From a virus: 38,831 nucleotides of DNA. The translations under genes and the position numbers were made by a program. The notes beneath the pieces were generated by a model. The model worked only from the letters and a program-made list of their open reading frames with translations, made no database searches and had not been told where the DNA came from. The stretch is taken from the IMG/VR virus record IMGVR_UViG_3300044293_000159, positions 1 through 38,831 of that record, one strand, 5' to 3'. The first letter of the stretch is position 1. Every line of letters starts with the position of its first letter. Positions 7,178 through 14,842 of the stretch are shown in pieces.

Positions 7178-7705
7178 TTACTTGATGGGGCTGGCCTGGG
7201 CCAGCATCTGGGTCTTGTTCTCGCTCTGGCGGGTGGTGCCCACCCAGAACGCGAGGCATGCGGCAAACGCTGCCGCCAGCTGGCCGCACATGTAGACGAT
7301 GGTGTCACGGTTCTCGGCAGGGATCGGGAGCCAGAACAGGGCGGCCAGTGTGAGCAGGAAGCCTAGGCCCACGCCGCACGTCAGCAGGGCCGGCATGCGC
7401 GACGGCTGCGCGGTCTGCATCTGGCGGGCGCTGGCTCGGTCTGCGGTCTCGGCCTGGATCTGGGCCTTGGCCTGCTCGGCGATCAGCTCCTGCAGGCGCA
7501 CGGTTCGGTTCGCCTCCATCTGGCGCAGCCGGATCAGGGCGTCAGGGTTGGACGCAAGCGCGGCCTCCACGGCATCGGGCGTCGCCTGCGTGCCGATGGC
7601 CGAGGCGATGATGCTGCCGATGGCTGCGCCAGCCGGGCCGCCGATCAGGGTGCCGAGCATGGGTGCCGCTTTGCCGACGACTTGCCCGAGGTCTTTCCAT
7701 TCCAT
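7178..7705 (-). CDS. 3TM-type holin
   Basis: A 175-residue membrane protein that resembles the three-TM holin family first described for gene-transfer agents. It has an N-terminal Gly/Ala-rich amphipathic segment (about residues 8-42, PMLGTLIGGPAGAAIGSIIA), a charged helical middle (about 50-100), and two clear transmembrane segments (about 105-127 and 137-157). Holins open the inner membrane so that the endolysin can act. The start is ATG 7705 behind AAAGGAG, 13 bases after the peptidase stop. It is the last gene of the prophage late region. Confidence 0.75.
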   Translation of the reverse strand: MEWKDLGQVVGKAAPMLGTLIGGPAGAAIGSIIASAIGTQATPDAVEAALASNPDALIRLRQMEANRTVRLQELIAEQAKAQIQAETADRASARQMQTAQPSRMPALLTCGVGLGFLLTLAALFWLPIPAENRDTIVYMCGQLAAAFAACLAFWVGTTRQSENKTQMLAQASPIK

Positions 7706-7718
7706 GGTGCTGCTCCTT

Positions 7719-8168
7719 TCAGACGAGGCCGTCTCGATAGGTGGTGCCGTTCGGCGTGAAGACGGCGGTGAGCACAGAGCGGCGCGGGTGGGCGTTGAAG
7801 CTCACGTGCACCCAGGTGCCCTCTTGGATGAGCTGGTCGAACTTGATGGACGAGGCGACAAGAGCGCGTGCGACCTGCAGCGGGGTACCGAAGCCGGGGC
7901 AGATGAAGTCGGCGGCCAGGCCGACCATGTGCTGGCTGGTGCGTGAGCCCCCGACAGCACGATTGACCGCCGGGGAGCGGAAGCCGCTGCTGATCACAAC
8001 GGGCCGGCCCAGCAGCTCGCGCACGGACTGCATGCCTGGCGCCAGGAAGTTGCGGATGTTGGCCAGAGACAGCGCGTCCGGGGTGTTGTCCAGCCCTCGG
8101 CGCACCGCGGTGTCGCTGTGCAGGAACTCCGACAGGTAGAAGCTTGGCACGATGCGCTCGTCGTTCAT
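7719..8168 (-). CDS. Peptidase M15 endolysin
   Basis: A 149-residue zinc peptidase of the M15 (D-Ala-D-Ala carboxypeptidase-like) family, expected to cut peptidoglycan cross-links at lysis. The metal ligands are visible: His80 and Asp87 in SQHMVGLAADF and His121 in TWVHVSF. SSGFRSPAVNRAVGG (60-74) is the typical substrate-side region. There is no signal peptide, so release would depend on a holin. The start overlaps the preceding membrane gene as ATGA. It lies between two membrane-protein genes, a normal lysis-cassette layout. Confidence 0.9.
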   Translation of the reverse strand: MNDERIVPSFYLSEFLHSDTAVRRGLDNTPDALSLANIRNFLAPGMQSVRELLGRPVVISSGFRSPAVNRAVGGSRTSQHMVGLAADFICPGFGTPLQVARALVASSIKFDQLIQEGTWVHVSFNAHPRRSVLTAVFTPNGTTYRDGLV

Positions 8169-8359
8169 GGTGTCGTCCCCTTGTCCCGCACGATCTTGTC
8201 GCGCACCAGGATGTAGATCTGGATGGCCGTGTAGACGATGGCCAGCGTGGTGGCCACCTGCTGCAGGGTGATGTTCCCGAGGATCGTCAGGGCCCAGGCC
8301 AGCAGCAGCTTGAGCAGGGCCGGCCCCGAGTCGGCGGTGGGGTCGTGCCGGTCAAGCAT
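8165..8359 (-). CDS. Small membrane protein of the lysis cassette
   Basis: A 64-residue protein with two hydrophobic stretches (LLKLLLAWALTILGNI and VATTLAIVYTAIQIYILV) and a basic C-terminus. The chosen start is ATG 8359, which overlaps the stop of the preceding gene by eight bases; a longer form from 8389 is less likely. The place directly before the endolysin suggests a second holin or an antiholin. No family is recognised with certainty. Confidence 0.65.
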   Translation of the reverse strand: MLDRHDPTADSGPALLKLLLAWALTILGNITLQQVATTLAIVYTAIQIYILVRDKIVRDKGTTP

Positions 8360-8633
8360 TGCCGCCCTCTCGATCCAGCGCGGCCACAACGTCAGGGTTC
8401 GCCGCCAGCCAGGCCTTGAGCTTGTCCAGCGGTGGGATGACGGTGGGCGGCTGCTCGACGGCAGGCTGCAGCGGAGGCTCGCTGAAGTTCACACCGTCGT
8501 ACGTCCAGCCGACCGAAACCAACGGGCCGCACTCGACCCAGCGCAGGGCCGGGTGGAACAGCTCGTGGATGTCTTCATCGGTGTCAAACAACTCGGCCAC
8601 TCGGCCGTCCTCGATGCGTGCGTAGATGGTCAT
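8352..8633 (-). CDS. Small protein downstream of the tail fibre, possible fibre chaperone
   Basis: A 93-residue acidic protein that starts two bases after the tail-fibre stop. It begins MTIYARIEDGRVAELFDTDEDI and has a conserved-looking WTYDGVNFSEP segment, as in many small proteins encoded after phage tail fibres. The C-terminus is Pro-rich and then helical (LDKLKAWLAANPDVVAALD). A role in fibre assembly is inferred from position and this pattern. It is coupled to the lysis genes by overlap. Confidence 0.6.
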   Translation of the reverse strand: MTIYARIEDGRVAELFDTDEDIHELFHPALRWVECGPLVSVGWTYDGVNFSEPPLQPAVEQPPTVIPPLDKLKAWLAANPDVVAALDREGGNA

Positions 8634-8635
8634 GT

Positions 8636-9946
8636 TCAGGCGTACTCGTAGATGATCACAACACCGGCTCGGCCGGACCCACCGTTGGCGACGACGTTGC
8701 CCCCACCGGCGCCACCACCACCGCAGCCGAATCCGCCGCCGTCCCCGCCGAAGTTGCTGGTGGCCACGCCACCGCCACGCCCCCCGCCACCGAACTCGTT
8801 GGAGCCGCCCGTGCCGCCTGCACCCATGAGGAACGCGCCGGACACGTAGCCGCCGAAGCCGGCGCCACCGCCGCCGCCTGGGTTGTTGACCGTTCCGCCT
8901 GTCGCAGACCCGCCTGCGCCGCCGGCTGCAGAGCTCAGCGCGCCGCCGAAGCCGATGGCGCCACCCGTGCCGCCTGTGGCGGACATCAGCGCGCCGAAGG
9001 ACGTTGTGCCGCCGTTGCCGCCTGAGACCCCACCGACACCGCCGGCACCGGCCGCACCGATCGTCACGGCGACAGACGCGCCGATCTCTGCCGCAGTGAA
9101 GAGGCGCATCGCCGTTGCGCCGGCGCCGCCGCCAGCACCGCCCGCGCCAGCGTTCCCGGACACGGAGATGCCCGCGCCACCAGCCCCGCCACCGGCAATG
9201 CGGACCAGCGCGGTGCGCATCCCGGCCGTCGGGGTGTAAGTCGTGCTCGACGTGAGCACCTGCACGCCGATCAAGCGGCCTGTGATGCCGGCGATTGCGG
9301 TGTCCAGCTGTTGCTTCGGGACCGCGTGGAGCGCGCTGGAGGCGTCACCGGCTAGTTCGAGCGCCCCACCCATCGTGCCTCCTGAACGCTGGAGTGCGCC
9401 GTTGATCAGGTCGCGCACCGCCGTGGCCAGCTTGGTGAGCGTGATCGAGCCGTCAGCCACCACGACCTCAAGGCTGCCGCCGTCCGTGATGGACGCGACG
9501 ATCAGGTTTCCAGAGGCATCAAAGCCGATGAACTTGGACGCGCGGTCGGCCTTGGCTGGCAGCTCCTGCAGCGTCTCGCCGACAGGTGCACGCAAGCTGC
9601 GCCCGAACTGGCCAGCGTCCTCCTGCAAGGCCATCCACAGCCGGTCGAGGTCGTCATCGAGGACGGCCGCGGTCAGGTCGCCGTTTTCTTGGTAGTCGGT
9701 TGCCCGGTTGCGGCCGACGTCCCGGTACAGCAGCACGGCGGCCCCCGATGCCGGGGCGGATGAGAACGTGATGGTGCCGCCGAGGCGATTGCCAACGCCA
9801 GACACTGTGAAGCCGGTGGTGACGTCCACGCCAGCCACTTTGACCTTGAGGTCAGATGTGGCCAGGATGGCGAACGGGTATGCAAAGGTGGTCGTGACGC
9901 CGTTGGCGACGTGCTCGACGACGGGCGTCTGACTGGAAATCGGCAT
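8636..9946 (-). CDS. Tail fibre with glycine-rich C-terminal domain (cassette A)
   Basis: A 436-residue fibre. Residues 1-130 resemble the virion-attachment domain of podovirus fibres (VEHVANGVTTTFAYPF, then VLLYRDVGRNRATDYQENGDLTAAVLDDDLDRLW). A helical and shaft region follows (about 130-225). Residues about 240-430 are extremely Gly-rich with repeated GAGG, GGTGG and NPGGGGGAG motifs and end in GRAGVVIIYEYA. Such glycine-rich ends occur on phage receptor-binding tips and can form polyglycine-II sandwiches, as in the gp38 adhesin of phage S16. The receptor here is unknown. It lies between the large terminase and the lysis cassette. Confidence 0.85.
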   Translation of the reverse strand: MPISSQTPVVEHVANGVTTTFAYPFAILATSDLKVKVAGVDVTTGFTVSGVGNRLGGTITFSSAPASGAAVLLYRDVGRNRATDYQENGDLTAAVLDDDLDRLWMALQEDAGQFGRSLRAPVGETLQELPAKADRASKFIGFDASGNLIVASITDGGSLEVVVADGSITLTKLATAVRDLINGALQRSGGTMGGALELAGDASSALHAVPKQQLDTAIAGITGRLIGVQVLTSSTTYTPTAGMRTALVRIAGGGAGGAGISVSGNAGAGGAGGGAGATAMRLFTAAEIGASVAVTIGAAGAGGVGGVSGGNGGTTSFGALMSATGGTGGAIGFGGALSSAAGGAGGSATGGTVNNPGGGGGAGFGGYVSGAFLMGAGGTGGSNEFGGGGRGGGVATSNFGGDGGGFGCGGGGAGGGNVVANGGSGRAGVVIIYEYA

Positions 9947-9974
9947 GCAGGCCTCGCGTGCGCGGGGCCGGTGG

Positions 9975-11615
9975 TCATGCTTCGACCGTCACCTCATAAA
10001 CCCCAGCGCTTGGGCGCCAATCGTGGCCCCGCGCGGGGTCTGGGTTCCCGACCTTCACCCCCCTGCCGATCCGGGTGGGCTGGTCGTTCAGGCACTCGGC
10101 CTCGGCGTCAAGGAAGTCGTCAGGCTGGTCTGTCACAGCCGGGTTCCAGCTGCGCATCTGTTCCTCGACGGCATCGAGCACGGACACATGGGCCCACAGG
10201 TAGCCGGATGACAGCGGGGCATCGAACGCGCCCAGGATCTTGCGGTTCTTGTTCGTGCTGGTGTGGCGCCCCTCGACCCCGCAGCGCAGGCGCCGGGCCT
10301 TGAGCGCGGCCTTGAGCAGGTTGGGGGCATGCGTGCCCACGCCGTTGGTCTCGACGGACACGCGCGGGATGGACAGCTGCTCCACCAGGTCGCAGATCTG
10401 CCAGACCTGGCCGCCGATGATCTTGCCGTTGTCGTCCAGATCGGCCACTTCGCCGGTCAGCGCGGCAGCACGATGCCAGTAGTGGTTGCCGTGCTCGTCC
10501 TGCATGTCCAGGCACAGGGCCGACGTGTCGCTCTTGATCTTCGAGCCGGCCGGGTCCCAGTGGCATGTGGCCGACACGATGCGCACCTTGCCCAGCCACA
10601 TGACGTCCTGCCCGTTCGACGGGCGAAACACCGGCTCCATGTCGTAGGCTTTGATGCGGTCAGGATCCAGGCGGCTGTCGGTGATGGGCTTGGCCTCGAG
10701 CATGTACTGGCTGTCCCAGGCGTTTAGCGTGCGTGTCTCCTTGCGTCGGCGCTCGATCTCGTCGCGCGTGAAACGCTTCGGCCAGGCGCACATGCTGCAG
10801 ATGTCCACGACGCCGCCGGGCGGCTTGAGGAACACCACGGCGTCACCGCGGCGCACGTAGTCCTTGCCCTCCACCGCCATGCGGGCCTGCTTGTGGATGC
10901 CGAGCATCACGTACAGCCCATCGTCGCCGACCTGGTGGGGGAACACATAGCGCCCATCCTTGGGCGGCTCACGCCAGCGTTTGGCGTGCTCGAAAAGCGC
11001 GATCTTGAGCACGGCGGCCCCTCCTGCGATCTGCTCCGGGTAGATGGAGTCGTGGGCGTGCGGCGTGCCGATGTACGTTTTCTGAGCGCCGGGCACCGCG
11101 ATGTGGGTGGACTCGCTGATGCGCTGGCGCAGCTTGAGCCGGGCCTCGGGCGTCTCGATGTTGCCGGGCACCTCGATGTCGTCGAAGTCCACGGCGTCGG
11201 CCCGGGCACCGGTCGCGTTGGACGTCACGCCCACGGCGCGCATGCTGGCGTTTCGCGCATCCCTGGCGCCGAGCACCCAGAAGCGTTTGGCGCCCGGCTT
11301 GCTGGGCAGCATGCCCTGCGTGAGCGGGTGATTGCGCAGCACGTTGATGGTGTCTGCCGTCAGCATGCCGGCGGTGTCGTTGTCGGCAGACCAGACCAGC
11401 GAGCGGTGGTGCCGGTTGCGGTAGAGCTTCCAGGCCTTGAACACCCCGTAGATGGTCGACTTAGCCGCGCCGCGAAACACCATCAGGACCCGCTCTGGGG
11501 CGTCGCAGGTCTCCAGCCACACGCAGATGCGCACGTGCAGGTGCGGGACCTCCCATCCCTGCAGGCGAGCCCACAGGATGAAGAAGGTCAGGAAGCCGAC
11601 TTCACGACTTTCCAC
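9975..11615 (-). CDS. terL: Terminase large subunit (cassette A)
   Basis: A 546-residue DNA-packaging motor. The ATPase has a Walker A of the terminase type, FRGAAKST (47-54), and a Walker B, AVDFDDIE (141-148). The nuclease domain has an acidic site at Asp354 (CHWDPAGSK) and a late FLDAEAECL motif. The best start is GTG 11615, which overlaps the small-subunit stop by 14 bases; the longer open frame to 11711 has no family likeness. The gene lies at the end of the structural genes, before the fibre and lysis genes, unlike phages with the terminase first. It is the only terminase in the window. Confidence 0.9.
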   Translation of the reverse strand: MESREVGFLTFFILWARLQGWEVPHLHVRICVWLETCDAPERVLMVFRGAAKSTIYGVFKAWKLYRNRHHRSLVWSADNDTAGMLTADTINVLRNHPLTQGMLPSKPGAKRFWVLGARDARNASMRAVGVTSNATGARADAVDFDDIEVPGNIETPEARLKLRQRISESTHIAVPGAQKTYIGTPHAHDSIYPEQIAGGAAVLKIALFEHAKRWREPPKDGRYVFPHQVGDDGLYVMLGIHKQARMAVEGKDYVRRGDAVVFLKPPGGVVDICSMCAWPKRFTRDEIERRRKETRTLNAWDSQYMLEAKPITDSRLDPDRIKAYDMEPVFRPSNGQDVMWLGKVRIVSATCHWDPAGSKIKSDTSALCLDMQDEHGNHYWHRAAALTGEVADLDDNGKIIGGQVWQICDLVEQLSIPRVSVETNGVGTHAPNLLKAALKARRLRCGVEGRHTSTNKNRKILGAFDAPLSSGYLWAHVSVLDAVEEQMRSWNPAVTDQPDDFLDAEAECLNDQPTRIGRGVKVGNPDPARGHDWRPSAGVYEVTVEA

Positions 11616-12009
11616 CGTGCACCCGCTTGTCGAAGGCGGCCTTGCTGGTGCCGTTCTGCAGTTCGCGCAGGAGCTTGGCGGCCTCTCGCTCGGCCGCCGC
11701 CACCTCGGCATCCAGCTGCGTCACGGCTGGGTCGGTCTCGCCCTGCCCATCACCCTGCGGGGGCGTGGTCCCGGCACCCGCCATCTGCACCTGGCCGACC
11801 ATCGTCATCACCCTGGTGTAGAGCATGCCGGCGCTGGCCGCCGTCTTGCGCACCCAGTACAGGTCGCCGCGCGTCTGCGCATCCATCTGCCCGATCTTGA
11901 GGCCCTGCCCGGGCCAGCTGCTCGGGTCGGCTTCATCGAGGAACACATCCATGAGCTTCTCGCCCAGGGCCTGCAGCTTCTCAAACTGGTCTTGACGCAT
12001 GGTGGTCAT
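11602..12009 (-). CDS. terS: Probable terminase small subunit (cassette A)
   Basis: A 135-residue protein that directly precedes and overlaps the large terminase gene. Its N-terminal half is helical (FEKLQALGEKLMDVFLDE, then DLYWVRKTAASAGMLYTRV), followed by a Pro/Gly linker and a C-terminal coiled coil (about residues 95-125). This fits a small terminase that oligomerises and selects DNA, but the assignment rests mainly on position and size. The start overlaps the upstream stop as ATGA. Confidence 0.65.
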   Translation of the reverse strand: MTTMRQDQFEKLQALGEKLMDVFLDEADPSSWPGQGLKIGQMDAQTRGDLYWVRKTAASAGMLYTRVMTMVGQVQMAGAGTTPPQGDGQGETDPAVTQLDAEVAAAEREAAKLLRELQNGTSKAAFDKRVHGGKS

Positions 12010-14585
12010 TCTCCCGCGATGGCGGTCAGATCAGGCGCCCGTACGTCGTTGCCATAGGGGTCGAGCCAGAAGTCCTGGCCCCAGTCCTTGCGGGCCTTTC
12101 CCTGGATGCGGCCGAGATAGCCGGGGCTCATGTTCTCCTGCAGCGCATACAGGCCCATGTGGTCGATGGCCGCTTTGGCATACCAGAGGTTGACCAGCGG
12201 CAGGTGGGAGCGTGCGAAGCGTAGGCCCTCGGCGCCCACGTTCATGTCCTTGCCCGCGTTCCACTCGTCGAAGTTGCCCTTAGTGAGCGCGTAAAGGTCA
12301 GCCGCCGTGCCGAAGCCAGGGCCCAGGAAAGACCGGCCGAAGGTGTCCATGGGGCTGCGGTCGTCGGTGGTGTCCTGCAGGATCATGTCGCCGACAAAGC
12401 CGAGCCCGCCGCCTTGGGCGACTGCGCGGCCCCAGAACTTCGGGGTGGTCATGTCCACCGGGTCCTTGCCGCTGACGATCTGGCGCGTCTGGAAAGCGAT
12501 GGCACCCAGCGCGGTGAGGCTCACCATCATGGCGCCGGCGTAGGCCAGGCGGTTGGCGGTCAGCGGCGCGCCTTCCAGGCCTTGCGGCGTCTCAAGCATG
12601 CGGCGCCAGTGGCGCGACATCATGGCGATGGGGAATGACTTGAACTGGGCGACGCTGCGCCACAGCTCCCCGTCGATTGATCCGCGCTGGCTGCCGCCCG
12701 CCGTGACGATGGCGCGCGTGGCCAGATCCGGGTTCAGCACGGCCACTTCGCTCTCGTCGCTGATCAGGCCCAGGTACTTGGCCACCACCTCGCCGGCCCG
12801 CTGGTCTCCGGTCGCGTAGATGGCATCCGGCGTGATGTGCTCGGCGCCACGGTGGGTGACGGGCTGAGCCTGCTGGATGACCTGCCAATCGGCCTCGGTG
12901 AGCCCCTTCGATTCCATGCGCCACCGGTCATAGGCGGTCAGGCTGCCCCAGTCCGTGTGACGCAGGCGGCCCATGCCTTCCATCATGGTGAGGGAGAAAG
13001 CCCGGCGCAGGGTGTCCGTCCACGCGTTCATCAGGCTGAGCTTCATCGTGCTGTTCGACAGCCGGCCAGACCACGACTGCGCCACGTTCTCGGCCGTCCA
13101 GCGCGACAGGTCGCTGATCATGCTCTCGGCGATCATGCCGTGGGCATTCATGAAGGCCTTGGTGTCGTCGGTGGCGGCGGCTCCCAGGTTCTTGAAGGCG
13201 TCCCAGTAGCTCAGCTTGTTGAAGCCCGTGGTGACGAAGTAGGTGCCCAGGTCGGTGATCGACGACAGCACCGCGCCCTGCAGCTTGCCGAAGGTCTCGA
13301 TGTTGCGGATGTGGGTGCCGATCTGGGCCACGCGCGCGGACAACGCCTGCCCGCTGGATCCGTTGAGCACCCGCCAATAGGCGTCGGCGTAGTTGCCGAA
13401 CACACGGCGGTTGGTTCCCCCGTCCGCCTCCTTTGCCAAGTCAAGCTGCAGTCGCATCTGCGCCTCGGGGTTCGGGCCGTAGCGCTCGACCAGGGCGATG
13501 TCCCGAGCAAGGCCGCCAAGGTGCCCCATCATCGCGTCGTACATCGAGCCAGTGCCGAACTGGCGCAGGTACTGCAGGTAGGCGTCGCCGTCCTTGAAGT
13601 GGATCTCGCGCGACTGGCTGCCACGGTTGGCCCGGGCGCCGGTGCCGCGAGCCTGGCCCGGGGCTGCCTTGTTGGCGCCATCGCTGCTGATCGTCTCCCA
13701 GGCACCGCGCAGGATGTCGAGCACCTCGGCGTCCGACAGGCGGGCTCCTGCGTCGTCGACGTAGCGTGAGCGGTCGAGCATTGGGAGAACAGTCTTTGCC
13801 CAGTAGTCTCGAGAGTACTGGGCAGGTGGGTCTCTCACGACGCTCGCTCCGGCCGCAAGCACTTTCCCGCCGGCGGATTCCTGTGCGGCGATCCACTCCT
13901 TTGCCCCTGCCCTCCGGACCTCGGCCTGGTCGTGCGCCTGGGGCAGATAGCCGTAATCCAGCCGGCCCACGTCCCCGCCCGCGCCATTGAACCGCTGGCG
14001 CAGCTGCTCTGTGACCTTGAGCCACGCTTCGGCGCCTGCCTTGGCGATGGGGTTGCCTGTGTTGGCCTTGCCCATCGAGAACACCTCCATGGCCAGGTCG
14101 CGCGTCATCAGCGGGTTCTGCGCGTCGAACAGCGTCATGAGCACGCGGCGGCCTGCACTCGCACCGGTCTGGTTGTCGGCAGCCTCGATCAGGTCGATGA
14201 GCTGGCGCGCGCCGTCGCGCTTGATGCCGTCGATGTAGGCGTTGGTGCGCTCCATGTCGTCCACCAGCGCCTTCGTCCTACCGCTGCCCTGCCGCTGCAT
14301 GTAGTCCTGAACTCGCTGTTCCATCTCTGCGGTCTTGAGCGCCTGCCGCTGAGCGTTGGCCACCTTGCGCGCGGCCTCGTCGGCGAGGTCTTGTGCGGCC
14401 TGCTGGGCAGCCAGCAGCACCCGCTGGTCGGCGGGGTAGCTCTGCCAGTTCGGATCCTGGCGGGCCAGCCGGCGCATGGTGGCCTGCATCCGGTCATCAA
14501 TCGCGCGGGCCTGCGCGTCTGTAAGCGCCTTGCCGCCGGCTGCGATCCGGGCGGCGTTGAGCTGGTTTCGGCATTTCGGGTTCAT
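12006..14585 (-). CDS. Large internal virion / DNA-ejection protein (cassette A)
   Basis: An 859-residue protein, mostly helical. It has a Gln/Ala/Arg-rich coiled N-terminus (about 1-120) and long central helices (about 340-600). Near residues 675-715 a hydrophobic stretch (LAYAGAMMVSLTALGAIAF) is flanked by conserved-looking aromatic and basic segments (WRSVAQFKSFPIAMMSRHWRRML and GRAVAQGGGLGFVGDMI). Large proteins of this kind in BPP-1- and T7-like podoviruses lie inside the capsid and are ejected to form a channel for DNA entry. It follows two other probable ejection proteins and precedes the terminase genes. The start is ATG 14585. Confidence 0.75.
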   Translation of the reverse strand: MNPKCRNQLNAARIAAGGKALTDAQARAIDDRMQATMRRLARQDPNWQSYPADQRVLLAAQQAAQDLADEAARKVANAQRQALKTAEMEQRVQDYMQRQGSGRTKALVDDMERTNAYIDGIKRDGARQLIDLIEAADNQTGASAGRRVLMTLFDAQNPLMTRDLAMEVFSMGKANTGNPIAKAGAEAWLKVTEQLRQRFNGAGGDVGRLDYGYLPQAHDQAEVRRAGAKEWIAAQESAGGKVLAAGASVVRDPPAQYSRDYWAKTVLPMLDRSRYVDDAGARLSDAEVLDILRGAWETISSDGANKAAPGQARGTGARANRGSQSREIHFKDGDAYLQYLRQFGTGSMYDAMMGHLGGLARDIALVERYGPNPEAQMRLQLDLAKEADGGTNRRVFGNYADAYWRVLNGSSGQALSARVAQIGTHIRNIETFGKLQGAVLSSITDLGTYFVTTGFNKLSYWDAFKNLGAAATDDTKAFMNAHGMIAESMISDLSRWTAENVAQSWSGRLSNSTMKLSLMNAWTDTLRRAFSLTMMEGMGRLRHTDWGSLTAYDRWRMESKGLTEADWQVIQQAQPVTHRGAEHITPDAIYATGDQRAGEVVAKYLGLISDESEVAVLNPDLATRAIVTAGGSQRGSIDGELWRSVAQFKSFPIAMMSRHWRRMLETPQGLEGAPLTANRLAYAGAMMVSLTALGAIAFQTRQIVSGKDPVDMTTPKFWGRAVAQGGGLGFVGDMILQDTTDDRSPMDTFGRSFLGPGFGTAADLYALTKGNFDEWNAGKDMNVGAEGLRFARSHLPLVNLWYAKAAIDHMGLYALQENMSPGYLGRIQGKARKDWGQDFWLDPYGNDVRAPDLTAIAGE

Positions 14586-14602
14586 CGTGTACGCTCCGGG
14601 TC

Positions 14603-14842
14603 GTGGAAAACCTGTGGACCGCCCTCAAGACCTTTGCCGCCATCGGCGTGATGACGATGATCATCCCGCTGATGATCGCGGGCGGCTCGGGGTCGTGGCG
14701 TGAGGGCCTGAAGGCCTGGGTGGCCTATCTGAAAATCATGGGCGCCATGGTGGCCATCTTCGGTGGCTTCGGCCTGGTGATGGCCATCGCTGAGCACGGC
14801 TTCGGCGCCTTCTTTGAGTGGCTGTCTCTGCTCACCCATTGA
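14603..14842 (+). CDS. Antisense-strand small membrane protein
   Basis: A 79-residue protein on the + strand, opposite to all neighbouring late genes. It starts at GTG 14603 and its 3' end overlaps the end of the 14832-16805 gene by 11 bases. Two hydrophobic segments are clear (FAAIGVMTMIIPLMIA and IMGAMVAIFGGFGLVMAIA), joined by a short charged loop (SWREGLKAW). Codon third positions are strongly G/C, as in real genes of this region, and it fills an otherwise empty gap. I do not recognise a family. A lysogeny-expressed membrane function such as superinfection exclusion, or a lysis accessory, is possible. Confidence 0.75.
   Translation: MENLWTALKTFAAIGVMTMIIPLMIAGGSGSWREGLKAWVAYLKIMGAMVAIFGGFGLVMAIAEHGFGAFFEWLSLLTH

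Noticed and set aside
7719-8168. Reading the two cassettes as host-encoded gene-transfer agent genes
   Set aside because: The 3TM holin type hints at gene-transfer agents, but portal, nozzle, fibres and the tRNA att copy fit podovirus prophages, and a tail-tube/tape-measure set is lacking.
8883-9239. Long Pro-rich + strand ORF opposite the tail fibre
   Set aside because: It is the complement of the Gly-rich fibre sequence, so the proline content is a reflection of the other strand.
7178-11615. A diversity-generating retroelement as in phage BPP-1
   Set aside because: The structural genes resemble BPP-1, so I looked for a reverse transcriptase and a template/variable repeat pair near the fibre; neither is visible.
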